DNA from: Agrobacterium tumefaciens
GTDB lineage: Bacteria > Pseudomonadota > Alphaproteobacteria > Rhizobiales > Rhizobiaceae
Reading direction: 5' to 3'
Assembly (NCBI RefSeq): GCF_005221325.1
Contig: NZ_CP039888.1
Coordinates: forward strand, 2,811,501-2,875,500
DNA length: 64,000 nt
Positions 27,678-35,663 of the stretch are shown in pieces. Position 1 is the stretch's first letter. Each line of letters starts with the position of its first letter. The notes below the pieces were generated by a model. That model was given only the letters and a program-made list of their open reading frames with translations. It was not told the origin of the DNA and did not search any database. The position numbers and the translations under genes were made by a program.

Positions 27678-28589
27678 CTACTTGACGAAACCGTTCTTTG
27701 TCAGGAAGTCCAGCGCCACGGTTTTCGCCTGTTCGCCGCCCACCTGCACGCGGGCATTCAGGTCCTGCAGGGTTGCGAGATCAAGCTTTTCGAACACGGG
27801 CTTCAGCAGTTCCTCGATATTGGGGTGCTTTTTCAGAACCTCTTCGCGAATGATCGGCGCAGGCTGATAGACCGGCTGCACATGCTTGTCGTCTTCCAGA
27901 ACCACAAGACCGGAAGGGGCAATCCCGCCATCCGTGCCATAGACCATGGCGGCATTGGCATTGTTCGTCTGGTTCGCGGCGGCGGCGATCGTGGCCGCGG
28001 TGTCACCGCCGGAAAGCGTGATCAGCTGGTCCGGCTTCATGGTGAAGCCATAGGTCGTCTGAAACGCCGGCAGGGCGGCGGCGGAATTGACGAATTCCGA
28101 GGAAGCGGCAAGAACCACCGTGCCGCCATCGGCAACGTATTTGCCGAAATCGGAAAGCGTCTTCAAATTGTTCTTGTCGGCAACATCCTTGCGCAGGGCG
28201 ATCGCCCAGGTGTTGTTGGCCGGAGATGGCGTCAGCCAGACGATCTTGTTGGCGTCATGGTCGAGTGTTTTTGCCTCTTGATACCCCTTGGCAGCGTCTT
28301 TCCAGAGCGGGTCATCCGCCTTGGAGAAAAAGAAGGCGGCGTTGCCGGTATATTCGGGATAGATGTCGATCTCGCCCGCGGTGATCGCTTTTCTGACGAC
28401 CGGGGTGGCGCCGAGCTGGATGCGATCCGTCGTCTCGATCTTGTTCTGGTTGAGAACGGCGAGGATGATGTTACCGAGAACGCCGCCCTCCGTGTCGATC
28501 TTCGACGACACCACCACCTGCGCCTGAGCGATGGAAACAGAAAAGGCAAGCGCAAGTCCGGCGCCCGTCAAGGTCATCAAGCGGTTCAT
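27678..28589 (-). CDS. osmF: Glycine-betaine/osmoprotectant-family substrate-binding protein (YehZ/OsmF-like)
   Basis: 303-aa periplasmic binding protein with signal peptide (MTLTGAGLALAFSVSIAQA). OpuAC-type features are 'VVVSSKIDTEGGVLGNIILAVL', 'VVRKAITAGEIDIYPEYTGNAAFFF' near residues 65-95, and 'MVYGTDGGIAPSGLVVLEDDKH'. It is the first gene of the yehZYXW-like unit, 83 bp upstream of the long permease. The E. coli homologue has low affinity for betaine, so the real substrate here may not be an osmolyte. Confidence 0.88.
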   Translation of the reverse strand: MNRLMTLTGAGLALAFSVSIAQAQVVVSSKIDTEGGVLGNIILAVLNQNKIETTDRIQLGATPVVRKAITAGEIDIYPEYTGNAAFFFSKADDPLWKDAAKGYQEAKTLDHDANKIVWLTPSPANNTWAIALRKDVADKNNLKTLSDFGKYVADGGTVVLAASSEFVNSAAALPAFQTTYGFTMKPDQLITLSGGDTAATIAAAANQTNNANAAMVYGTDGGIAPSGLVVLEDDKHVQPVYQPAPIIREEVLKKHPNIEELLKPVFEKLDLATLQDLNARVQVGGEQAKTVALDFLTKNGFVK

Positions 28590-28634
28590 GAATAGTCCTC
28601 CGGTGGGTCAGCCTGCCGAACAGGCAAAAGATCG

Positions 28635-28652
28635 CCGCCGCAATTGCGGCGG
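28635..28652. terminator. Hairpin between the AbrB-family gene and osmF
   Basis: CCGCCGC (28635-28641) pairs with GCGGCGG (28646-28652) around AATT. On the minus strand it is followed by CGATCTTTTG, a weak T run. It may end AbrB-family transcription or form a leader hairpin for osmF. Evidence is only the stem. Confidence 0.35.
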
Positions 28653-28738
28653 AGTATCAACGGGCGGAAAGAAAAAAAGTTGCACGCCATTTGCATTTTC
28701 GCGTCGATGGCTCCTGTGGCACGGGTGGCCAGCACTCG

Positions 28739-29785
28739 TCAGGCGTCGCCATCCCGCTTGCGCGCATCCTTGCCCATGACGAGCGGCATGAGCACCGACA
28801 GGAAGAGAAGCCGGATGACATGATGCGAACCGACATAGGCGGTATCGGCATGCATCATGACAGCCATTGCCGCCATGGTTTCGAGACCGCCCGGCGAATA
28901 GGCAATCATGACGGCATTGAGCGGCACGCCTGTCACGCGCGAAATCAGCCAGGCAATGCTGCCGGCAATCACCATCACGGCAATGGTGACGACGAAGCCG
29001 GCCAGAAAGCCCTTGCGCACCTCCATCAGCGAGACATTTGAGAAGCGCGTGCCGATGAGGCAGCCGATCAGCACATAGACCGGCAGGCTGAGCCAGGTGG
29101 GCACACCGCCTTCGGTGAGGCCGGTAATATGCGTGCCAATGGAGATCGCGACGCCACCGAGCAGCAGGGCGGCGGGAAATTTCCAGCGCAGGAAAAGCCA
29201 TCCGGTCAGAAGCGAGGCGGCGATGGTAAGCGCCAGCGTAAAAAGGCCCATTGGCGGGTTTGTGATCAAGGGTTCCGTGCTGACCAGATCGAAATATTCG
29301 ACGATCAACGGTACTGAAAGCGTCAGAGCCAACACGCGCACGCTTTGCACGATGCTGACGGTCGCAAGGTCGCTTTTAGTCTCGGCTCCGAGGCTGATGA
29401 TGTAGCTGAGATGACCGGGGGAAGCCCCGAGCATCGCCGTTGTCCGGTCGTAACCGAAACCGTAATGCAGGATCCAATAAGCGACATAGAGCATGATCAC
29501 GACGGCGATGAGCACGACGATGAAGCTCAATGGCCATGTCTTTGCGGCATCGATGACCGAGGGCGTTACGCTCGTTCCCATGGAAATGCCGACGACGACG
29601 AAACAGGCGTTGCGGATGAAGGCGGGAATTCCGAGCTTGACACCCGCCAGTCCGGTGATGGTCACCGCGAGCGCTGGCCCTGAAAGAAAGGGGGCGGGAA
29701 CATGCAGCAGGCTGGCAAGCAGTGCGCCCAAGCTGCCGACGAGGGCAGTAAGCGCAAATGTGTGGAATTCAGGCTTGATGATCAT
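28739..29785 (-). CDS. AbrB-family (AmoA-like) membrane protein
   Basis: 348-aa integral membrane protein with about ten hydrophobic segments in two internally similar halves. Each half carries a 'GASPGHLSYIISLGAE' or 'AYSPGGLETMAAMAV' motif, the hallmark of the AbrB/AmoA duplication family of uncharacterised transporters or regulators. The ATG at 29785 gives the usual start (MIIKPEFHTFALTALVG); an upstream GTG would add 23 polar residues with no family match. It lies between osmF and rirA on the same strand. Despite old annotations it is not an ammonia monooxygenase. Substrate unknown. Confidence 0.82.
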   Translation of the reverse strand: MIIKPEFHTFALTALVGSLGALLASLLHVPAPFLSGPALAVTITGLAGVKLGIPAFIRNACFVVVGISMGTSVTPSVIDAAKTWPLSFIVVLIAVVIMLYVAYWILHYGFGYDRTTAMLGASPGHLSYIISLGAETKSDLATVSIVQSVRVLALTLSVPLIVEYFDLVSTEPLITNPPMGLFTLALTIAASLLTGWLFLRWKFPAALLLGGVAISIGTHITGLTEGGVPTWLSLPVYVLIGCLIGTRFSNVSLMEVRKGFLAGFVVTIAVMVIAGSIAWLISRVTGVPLNAVMIAYSPGGLETMAAMAVMMHADTAYVGSHHVIRLLFLSVLMPLVMGKDARKRDGDA

Positions 29786-29897
29786 TGCGACGCTGGTTGG
29801 TTGCTTGAAAAAGCTCGGGACCAAATGCGCTGCTTCCTTCCGCGACGTCAACACGCGGGACCAAAAATATTATATTTCATGCGCATTCGATAAAAGA

Positions 29898-29926
29898 AAA
29901 GCCCGTGACCTGTGGTTACGGGCTTT
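29898..29926 (-). terminator. Rho-independent terminator after rirA
   Basis: AAAGCCCGT (29898-29906) pairs with ACGGGCTTT (29918-29926). On the minus strand TTTTCTTTT follows directly. It lies 28 bp after the rirA stop and separates it from the AbrB-family gene. Confidence 0.85.
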
Positions 29927-29953
29927 GCGATTGCCGGATAGGCTGTGGAACGA

Positions 29954-30424
29954 TCAGGCTGCCGGAAGTGCGGCAATCTTCGGCATTTCCGTATCGATTC
30001 CGAGCAGGAAGTTGATCTGCGGTCGCGCCTTGACGAGATCGTCAATCGAATATTCCGTGAGCACATCAAAGAAGGCATTCAGCGCCTTGCGCAGCGCCGA
30101 ATTCAGGCCGCAGCTGTCCACAAGCGGACATTCCACGGCACCGTCCTCAAAGCACTCAGCCATGGCGAAGCTGTCTTCGGTCACCCGAACCACGTCGAAC
30201 AGGCTGATCTTTTCGGCAGGCTTGCCAAGGCGCACGCCGCCATTGCGGCCGCGCACGGTTTCCACGAGACCCGCCTTGTTGAGCGGCTGCAGGATTTTGA
30301 ACAGGAACAGTTCAGATACGCCGTAAGCCCTGGCAATCTCCGGAATGCGGCTAAGCTTGCCTTCATTCGCAGCGCAATACATCAACATGCGAACGGCATA
30401 GTTGGTCTGTTTGGTCAAACGCAT
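29954..30424 (-). CDS. rirA: Rrf2-family rhizobial iron regulator RirA
   Basis: 156-aa iron-sulfur transcription factor that in rhizobia represses iron uptake genes when iron is plentiful. The N-terminal winged helix covers about residues 1-65 (MRLTKQTNYAVRMLMY, EIARAYGVSELFLFKILQPL, RGRNGGVRLGKPA). Three cysteines that hold the Fe-S cluster are at 91, 99 and 105 (CFEDGAVECPLVDSC), as expected for RirA. It is divergent from fbpA. An Irr-box-like palindrome lies about 50 bp upstream, which fits repression of rirA by Irr at low iron known in Agrobacterium. Confidence 0.94.
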   Translation of the reverse strand: MRLTKQTNYAVRMLMYCAANEGKLSRIPEIARAYGVSELFLFKILQPLNKAGLVETVRGRNGGVRLGKPAEKISLFDVVRVTEDSFAMAECFEDGAVECPLVDSCGLNSALRKALNAFFDVLTEYSIDDLVKARPQINFLLGIDTEMPKIAALPAA

Positions 30425-30463
30425 GCTGGTCTCCTAACTCTCAATGTGGAGTTATATAGTCTC

Positions 30464-30498
30464 TTTTTCAGTTTAGAACAATTCCAGAAACTGAAAAA
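30464..30498. promoter_or_regulatory. Extended palindrome with Irr-box-like core between rirA and fbpA
   Basis: TTTTTCAGTTT (30464-30474) and AAACTGAAAAA (30488-30498) are perfect inverted arms. The centre, read as TTTAGAACAATTCCAGA at 30472-30488, closely resembles the iron control element bound by Irr, which from memory is TTTAGAA-N3-TTCTAAA-like. It lies between the rirA start and the fbpA promoter. Irr binding is inferred from the match. Confidence 0.55.
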
Positions 30499-30553
30499 AC
30501 TGGCATCCATCCGATATTTCTCGAACAGCCTTGTTGACCGCCCTCATGATTCA

Positions 30554-30568
30554 TGAACAAACAAGTCA
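30554..30568 (+). promoter_or_regulatory. Candidate IRO-box (RirA operator) upstream of fbpA
   Basis: TGAACAAACAAGTCA fits the rhizobial iron-responsive operator TGA-N9-TCA exactly. It ends 29 bp before the fbpA start at 30598, in the position of a repressor site. An ATG at 30553 inside it opens the same frame but would place the operator in coding sequence, which supports the later start. Confidence 0.55.
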
Positions 30569-30597
30569 AGAATCGGAATGTAATGGAGGCATTCACA

Positions 30598-31647
30598 ATG
30601 GCAAGCTTGAAATCATACTTTTCCGCTGCCGTTTTTTCAGGGCTGACGATCCTTTCCCTCGCGCCCGCCGCGCTGGCAGAGGGGGATGTTAACGTCTATT
30701 CCTATCGCCAACCTGAACTGATCCAGCCGCTTCTCGATGCCTTCACCAAGGAAACCGGGATAGAAACCAACGTGCTTTTCCTGGACAAGGGGCTGGTGGA
30801 ACGCATCCAGGCAGAGGGCGTCAATTCACCTGCGGACGTGCTGCTGACGGTGGATATTGCCCGGCTTGTCGAGGCCAAGGAGGGCAAGGTCACACAGCCG
30901 GTTCTGGGTGATCCCGTCATCGAAAAGGACATCCCCGCCAATCTGCGTGATCCGGAGGGTGAATGGTTTGGCCTCACGACGCGTGGCCGGGTTGTCTATG
31001 CCTCCAAGGAGCGGGTGACCCAGAAGGACATTACCTATGAAGAACTTGCCGAACCGAAATGGAAGGGCAAGATCTGCATTCGTGATGGCCAGCATTCCTA
31101 CAATATCGCGCTGATTGCCTCGATGATCGCCCATCACGGCGTCGATTATACCCGCACATGGCTGACGGGCCTGAAGAATAACCTCGCCCGCAAGCCTGAC
31201 GGAACTGACCGCAGCCAGGCAAAATCGATCTTTTCCGGAGAATGCGATATCGCGCTCGGCAATACCTATTACGTCGGCCTGATGCTGACCAATGATCAGG
31301 AACCGGACGAAAAAATATGGGCGGGTTCGGTGCGGGTAATCTTCCCCAATGCGGGCGACCGCGGCACCCATGTGAATATTTCTGGCATGGCGCTGACGAA
31401 ATATGCGCCGAACAAGGACAATGCGCTGAAGCTGATGGAATTTCTGGCCTCGCGTGAAGCGCAGGAAATCTACGCCAAGCAGGTCTTCGAATATCCGGTG
31501 CTGCCGGGTGCGGAGCCGTCCGACGTCGTGAAGGGTTTCGGCCCCATCAATCCGGACAAGCTGCCGCTGACGGATATTGCCGCCCATCGCAAACAGGCTT
31601 CGGAGCTGGTGGACGAAGTGGGTTTCAACGACGGCCCGACCAACTGA
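30598..31647 (+). CDS. fbpA: Iron(III) ABC transporter substrate-binding protein
   Basis: 349-aa FbpA/SfuA-type periplasmic ferric-binding protein. A signal peptide ends near residue 27 (LSLAPAALA). The mature part starts EGDVNVYSYRQPELIQPLLDAF. The iron-ligand tyrosine pair is visible in 'GNTYYVGLML' near residue 222, and the 'GVNSPADVLLTVDIARL' loop lies near residue 80. The ATG at 30598 has GGAGG 8 bp upstream. Permease and ATPase genes do not follow, so they must be elsewhere. Upstream IRO-like and Irr-like sites predict strong expression at low iron. Confidence 0.9.
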   Translation: MASLKSYFSAAVFSGLTILSLAPAALAEGDVNVYSYRQPELIQPLLDAFTKETGIETNVLFLDKGLVERIQAEGVNSPADVLLTVDIARLVEAKEGKVTQPVLGDPVIEKDIPANLRDPEGEWFGLTTRGRVVYASKERVTQKDITYEELAEPKWKGKICIRDGQHSYNIALIASMIAHHGVDYTRTWLTGLKNNLARKPDGTDRSQAKSIFSGECDIALGNTYYVGLMLTNDQEPDEKIWAGSVRVIFPNAGDRGTHVNISGMALTKYAPNKDNALKLMEFLASREAQEIYAKQVFEYPVLPGAEPSDVVKGFGPINPDKLPLTDIAAHRKQASELVDEVGFNDGPTN

Positions 31648-31662
31648 ACGTCACATTACTCC

Positions 31663-31704
31663 TAGAGCAATTCCGGTGAACGCCGGCTCACCTCAATTGC
31701 TCTA
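31663..31704. repeat. Palindromic intergenic element after fbpA
   Basis: TAGAGCAATT (31663-31672) pairs with AATTGCTCTA (31695-31704), with an inner pair GGTGA/TCACC (31675-31679, 31688-31692). This type of TAGAGCAATT palindrome is a common dispersed element in Rhizobiaceae intergenic regions, by recollection. It is distinct from the two AAAAGTGG-core repeats. Confidence 0.65.
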
Positions 31705-31782
31705 ACTCTTTGTTTTTGCTCATTTCTTGGCGCAAAATCGAGCACTCTTTTAAATGCTTTAGTCGCTCTCCTGAGCGCCAGC

Positions 31783-31816
31783 AAAAAGCCCCGCTGCAAC
31801 AACAACGGGGCTTTTT
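31783..31816. terminator. Bidirectional terminator between fbpA and mmsA
   Basis: AAAAAGCCCCG (31783-31793) pairs with CGGGGCTTTTT (31806-31816). The stem is flanked by T runs on either strand, so it can end both the rightward fbpA transcript and the leftward mmsA transcript. Confidence 0.88.
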
Positions 31817-31839
31817 ATGTTCTCTTGCCGGTTGCCCTG

Positions 31840-33336
31840 TTATTTCATCGTCGGCATGACGAATTCGGCACCCGACTTGATGCCGGACGGCCAGCGCGAG
31901 GTGATCGTCTTCGTCTTCGTCCAGAACTTGATCGAATCCGTGCCGTGCTGGTTGAGATCGCCGAAGCTCGAGGCCTTCCAGCCGCCGAAGGAGTGATAGG
32001 CGAGCGGAACCGGGATCGGAACGTTGATGCCGATCATGCCGATGTTGATGCGGCTTGCGAAGTCGCGAGCAGCGTCGCCGTCACGGGTGTAGATCGCGAC
32101 GCCGTTGCCATACTCATGCTTCATCGGCAGTTCCAGCGCGTCTTCGTAGTTCTTGGCGCGAACGACGGACAGAACCGGTCCGAAGATTTCCGTCTTGTAG
32201 ATGTCCATGTCAGGGGTGACGTGGTCGAACAGGCAGCCGCCGACGAAATAGCCGTCTTCATAACCTTGCAGCTTGAAGTCGCGACCATCGACCAGCAGCT
32301 TCGCACCCTGTTCGACACCGCTGTCGATCAGGCCCCTGACGCGCGTCTGTGCTTCCTTGGTGACGAGCGGACCCATATCGGCCTTGTCGTCGGTATAGGG
32401 GCCGATCCTCAGGCTTTCGATCTGCGGAATGAGCTTTTCGACGAGACGGTTGGCGGTCTCTTCGCCAACAGGAACCGCAACGGAAACGGCCATGCAGCGC
32501 TCGCCGGCTGAACCGTAACCGGCGCCCATCAGCGCGTTCACGGCCTGATCGAGATCGGCATCCGGCATGATGATCATGTGGTTCTTCGCGCCGCCGAAGC
32601 ACTGCGCGCGCTTGCCGTTCATGGCGGCGGTGCCGTAAACATAGCGTGCGATCGGCGTCGAGCCGACGAAGGAGACCGCGCCGATATCGGGATCGGTGAG
32701 GATGGCGTCGACGGCGCCCTTGTCCCCGTTGACGACATTGAGGATGCCGGCCGGAAGACCGGCTTCGATCATCAGTTCGGCAAGGCGGATCGGCAGCGAC
32801 GGATCGCGCTCGGAAGGCTTGAGGATGAAGGCGTTGCCGCAGGCGATCGCCGGGGCGAACATCCACATCGGGATCATGCCGGGGAAGTTGAACGGCGTGA
32901 TGCCCGCGCCGATGCCGACCGGCTGGCGGATCGAATACATGTCGATGGCAGGACCCGCACCCTCGGTGAATTCACCCTTCTGCAGATGTGGAATACCGCA
33001 GACGAATTCGCAGACTTCAAGGCCGCGAATGATATCGCCCTTGGAATCCTCGACGGTCTTGCCGTGTTCGCTGGAAAGCAGCACCGCCAGCTCGTTGATG
33101 TCGCGGTTCAGAAGCTCGACGAACTTGAAGAAAACGCGGGCGCGGCGCTGCGGGTTGGTAGCGGCCCATTTCGGCTGTGCCGCCTTGGCGCTTTCGACGG
33201 CGGCGCGCAGCTCAGCGTCGCTGGCAAGTGCGACAGTTGCCTGCACTTCGCCGGTTGCCGGGTTGTAGACATTCGACGTGCGGCCGCTGGCGCCCGGCAC
33301 ATGCTTGCCATTAATGAAATGACCGATTTCCTTCAT
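31840..33336 (-). CDS. mmsA: CoA-acylating methylmalonate-semialdehyde dehydrogenase MmsA
   Basis: 498-aa aldehyde dehydrogenase that converts methylmalonate or malonate semialdehyde to propionyl- or acetyl-CoA in valine, myo-inositol or beta-alanine breakdown. Family motifs are 'PVGIGAGITPFNFPGMIPMWMF', 'KPSERDPSLPIRLAELM', 'SFVGSTPIARYVY', and the catalytic cysteine in 'GSAGERCMAVSV' near residue 285. The open frame extends 390 bp further upstream, but the ATG at 33336, preceded by GGAGGA, is the family start. A LysR gene diverges from it. Confidence 0.94.
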   Translation of the reverse strand: MKEIGHFINGKHVPGASGRTSNVYNPATGEVQATVALASDAELRAAVESAKAAQPKWAATNPQRRARVFFKFVELLNRDINELAVLLSSEHGKTVEDSKGDIIRGLEVCEFVCGIPHLQKGEFTEGAGPAIDMYSIRQPVGIGAGITPFNFPGMIPMWMFAPAIACGNAFILKPSERDPSLPIRLAELMIEAGLPAGILNVVNGDKGAVDAILTDPDIGAVSFVGSTPIARYVYGTAAMNGKRAQCFGGAKNHMIIMPDADLDQAVNALMGAGYGSAGERCMAVSVAVPVGEETANRLVEKLIPQIESLRIGPYTDDKADMGPLVTKEAQTRVRGLIDSGVEQGAKLLVDGRDFKLQGYEDGYFVGGCLFDHVTPDMDIYKTEIFGPVLSVVRAKNYEDALELPMKHEYGNGVAIYTRDGDAARDFASRINIGMIGINVPIPVPLAYHSFGGWKASSFGDLNQHGTDSIKFWTKTKTITSRWPSGIKSGAEFVMPTMK

Positions 33337-33376
33337 GAGTGTTCCTCCAGAATAAGATGGCGCAGCATTACCTTTC

Positions 33377-33390
33377 GATTTGCACAAATC
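33377..33390. promoter_or_regulatory. Palindromic candidate LysR operator between mmsA and lysR
   Basis: Perfect inverted repeat GATTTG (33377-33382), CA, CAAATC (33385-33390) in the 106-bp divergent region. A related TTGTGCGAAAAT sequence lies 25 bp further on. This is a typical place for LysR regulator binding sites. Confidence 0.45.
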
Positions 33391-33442
33391 AATCGCCTGA
33401 AATAAGCATCCATTGTGCGAAAATAGACATAAGGAGGGTGCC

Positions 33443-34324
33443 GTGAACTGGGATGATGTGCGCTTGTTTCTAAGCGTTGCACGAAGTGGCCAGTTTCTTT
33501 CGGCGGCCAGAAAGCTCGGTGTCAACCACGCCACGCTCAGCCGGCGCATTTCCGCGCTTGAAACGGCCATCGGCACGCAGCTGTTCCTGCGAAGCACCAA
33601 TGGTTGCGAGTTGACGGAGGAAGGCCAGCGTCTTCTTGCCGGAGCCGAGCGCATGGAAACCGAAATGCTGAATGCCCAGGCCAATCTCGGCCGTGTCGAT
33701 ACGGCGGTGGCGGGAACGGTGCGCATCGGCGCGCCCGATGGCCTCGGTGTATCCTTCCTCGCGCCAAGGCTTGGCCGGTTGACGGCCCGTTATCCCGACC
33801 TGAAAATCCAGCTCGTGCCGGTGCCGCGTTCCTTCTCTTTGTCGCAACGTGAGGCCGATATCGCCATCACCATCGAGCGGCCGGAGCAGGGCAGGCTGAT
33901 GTTTTCCAAGCTCACCGATTATTCGCTGGGCCTTTATGCCTCGGCGGATTATCTGGCCGACTATGGAACGCCCGCGGATGTCGATGCACTGAAGCGTCAC
34001 CGGCGGATCGGATATGTAGAGGACCTGATCTTTTCACCGTCGCTCAACTATACCGGCGAGATCATGCGCGACTGGGACGCGGCGTTCGAAATCTCCAGCG
34101 CCACCGGCCAGACGGAGGCGGTGCGGTCGGGGGCAGGCATCGGCATCCTGCACAATTACATCGCCGGGCAATATCCCGAACTGATGCGGATCATGCCGCA
34201 TCTCGGTATCAGCCGCTCCTATTGGACGGCCTATCACGAATCCGCCCGCCAGCTGGTCCGTGTCCGCACGGTCGTCGATTTTCTCCAGGAACTGGTCGCG
34301 GAAGAGCGGCGAATCTTCATCTGA
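33443..34324 (+). CDS. LysR-family transcriptional regulator, divergent from mmsA
   Basis: 293-aa regulator with an N-terminal helix-turn-helix (VRLFLSVARSGQFLSAARKLGVNHATLSRRISALE, residues 4-40) and a substrate-binding domain from about residue 90. The start is GTG at 33443, with AAGGAGG 5 bp upstream; an open TTG 30 bp earlier has no such site. The divergent layout with a palindrome between the genes predicts control of mmsA, with a pathway intermediate as likely inducer. That is inference from position. Confidence 0.85.
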   Translation: MNWDDVRLFLSVARSGQFLSAARKLGVNHATLSRRISALETAIGTQLFLRSTNGCELTEEGQRLLAGAERMETEMLNAQANLGRVDTAVAGTVRIGAPDGLGVSFLAPRLGRLTARYPDLKIQLVPVPRSFSLSQREADIAITIERPEQGRLMFSKLTDYSLGLYASADYLADYGTPADVDALKRHRRIGYVEDLIFSPSLNYTGEIMRDWDAAFEISSATGQTEAVRSGAGIGILHNYIAGQYPELMRIMPHLGISRSYWTAYHESARQLVRVRTVVDFLQELVAEERRIFI

Positions 34325-34442
34325 AACATTCGGCCGCCGATCTATTAGTACTATTAATTCCTGATGGCAGGTCGTTCCGGGCTTGACAAAGGGCTGCCGG
34401 CTGGACGACCAATGCAGCCATTGGGAGAAATCGGAATCTGAC

Positions 34443-35369
34443 ATGTCGACTATGATAAGAAAGCTTTCGCCGACCGGCCTCGGCGTGGCTGTCATGCTGC
34501 TTGGAATGCTGCTTTTTGCATTGAACGACGCCATGGGCAAATGGCTGGTATCGACGTACAGCCAGGGCCAGGTCATCCTGATCAGAAGTGCGGCAGCGCT
34601 TGTCATTCTCGTTCCGATCGTCTGGAGAGCCGGCCTTTCAGGCCTCGTGAAGATCGAGCGCCCTGGCCTTCAGGTGGCGCGTGTCTTCTTCTCCACGGCC
34701 GAACTTTTCTGTTTCTATTTCGCCGTTGCGAGCCTGCCGCTGGCGGATGTCATGACCTACTGGCTGGCAGCCCCCATTTATGTGGCCGCTCTGGCGCCGT
34801 TCCTGCTGGGGGAAAAGGTCGGCTGGCGCCGCTGGACGGCCATCGCCATCGGTTTTGTCGGCGTTCTCATCGCGCTCAAGCCCAGCTCGGCAAGTCTCAC
34901 TTCCGCGGCACTCTTTTCCATTCTCGGCAGCGCGGCCTTCGCATTCATGATGTTGTCCGGCCGCCAGCTGCGCAACACGCCGGATACCGTGCTTGCCTTC
35001 TGGCAGATCATCGGCGCAGGGCTTGCAGGCATCGTCGCAGTGTTCATGACCCCGTCCGGCTGGCTACCGGTCCAGTCCAGCTTCGACCTGGCGTTCCTCG
35101 GTTTGCTCGGCGTGGTCGCCATGGCAGCGCATGTGCTGGTCAACCGGGCCTTGAAACTTGCCGACGCCGCCACCGTCGCGCCGCTGCAATATACGCTGTT
35201 GCTTTGGGCAGTGATCTTCGGCTGGCTGTTCTTCAACGACGTGCCGCAGACCAGTATCGTTGTCGGTGCAGGCCTGATTGTTCTTTCCGGCCTTTACATC
35301 TTCTTCCGCGAAAATACACTCAAACGACGCCGCGAAACCGCCGAAGGACTGGCTGCGGAGCAGGTTTGA
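34443..35369 (+). CDS. EamA/DMT-family transporter
   Basis: 308-aa inner-membrane protein with ten predicted membrane segments in two EamA repeats. The first repeat starts 'GVAVMLLGMLLFALNDAMGKWLVSTYSQGQVILIR' and the second near 'AALFSILGSAAFAFMMLSGRQL'. Members export amino acids, purines or other metabolites, and the substrate here is unknown. The ATG at 34443 is chosen; an upstream ATG at 34383 would add 20 polar residues. It follows the LysR gene on the same strand with a gap of about 120 bp. Confidence 0.82.
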   Translation: MSTMIRKLSPTGLGVAVMLLGMLLFALNDAMGKWLVSTYSQGQVILIRSAAALVILVPIVWRAGLSGLVKIERPGLQVARVFFSTAELFCFYFAVASLPLADVMTYWLAAPIYVAALAPFLLGEKVGWRRWTAIAIGFVGVLIALKPSSASLTSAALFSILGSAAFAFMMLSGRQLRNTPDTVLAFWQIIGAGLAGIVAVFMTPSGWLPVQSSFDLAFLGLLGVVAMAAHVLVNRALKLADAATVAPLQYTLLLWAVIFGWLFFNDVPQTSIVVGAGLIVLSGLYIFFRENTLKRRRETAEGLAAEQV

Positions 35370-35561
35370 CCTTTCTTGTTCGTCTTGGTCACAATCACGG
35401 GACTTGACGAAGGCGTGATCTTCAGGAAGTAAGAAGGGGTCCTGCGATGATTTGTCTCGCAAGGGCAGAGGAAACAAAGGTGCCGGGCCCCTCTGGCGAG
35501 AGTTTTACGGCGCTCTCGTGATGTCGGTACCGCCTGCAAATTGGCCGGCGGATTAAAAACT

Positions 35562-35663
35562 ATGAAAAACCTGAATGTGCTTCGCGCGCGTGCTTTTCGC
35601 GTGCGGCCTGACGCCCTGCGTCGGTCCGTGAACATCCTCGTCATCGGAGGAGACCGGACATGA
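35562..35663 (+). CDS. Candidate 33-codon leader ORF coupled to the DUF475 gene
   Basis: ORF beginning MKNLNVLRARAFRVRPDALR; 7 of its 33 residues are arginine. Its TGA overlaps the ATG of the next gene in the sequence ATGA, so the downstream gene could be read by reinitiation. The DUF475 ribosome site GGAGGAG lies inside its last codons. The leader region before it (35466-35518) has two further hairpins, CAGAGG/CCTCTG and CGAGAG/CTCTCG. Upstream of its own ATG there is no strong ribosome site, which lowers confidence. No homologue recognised. Confidence 0.35.
   Translation: MKNLNVLRARAFRVRPDALRRSVNILVIGGDRT

Noticed and set aside
31840..33726. Extended 628-codon version of mmsA
   Set aside because: The first 130 codons match no dehydrogenase and run across the divergent promoter and LysR start. 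The ATG at 33336 with GGAGGA is the family start.
35380..35660. yybP-ykoY-type manganese riboswitch before the TerC-like gene
   Set aside because: The conserved loop sequences of that riboswitch (for example GGGGAGUA) were not found. Only generic hairpins and a short ORF are visible.
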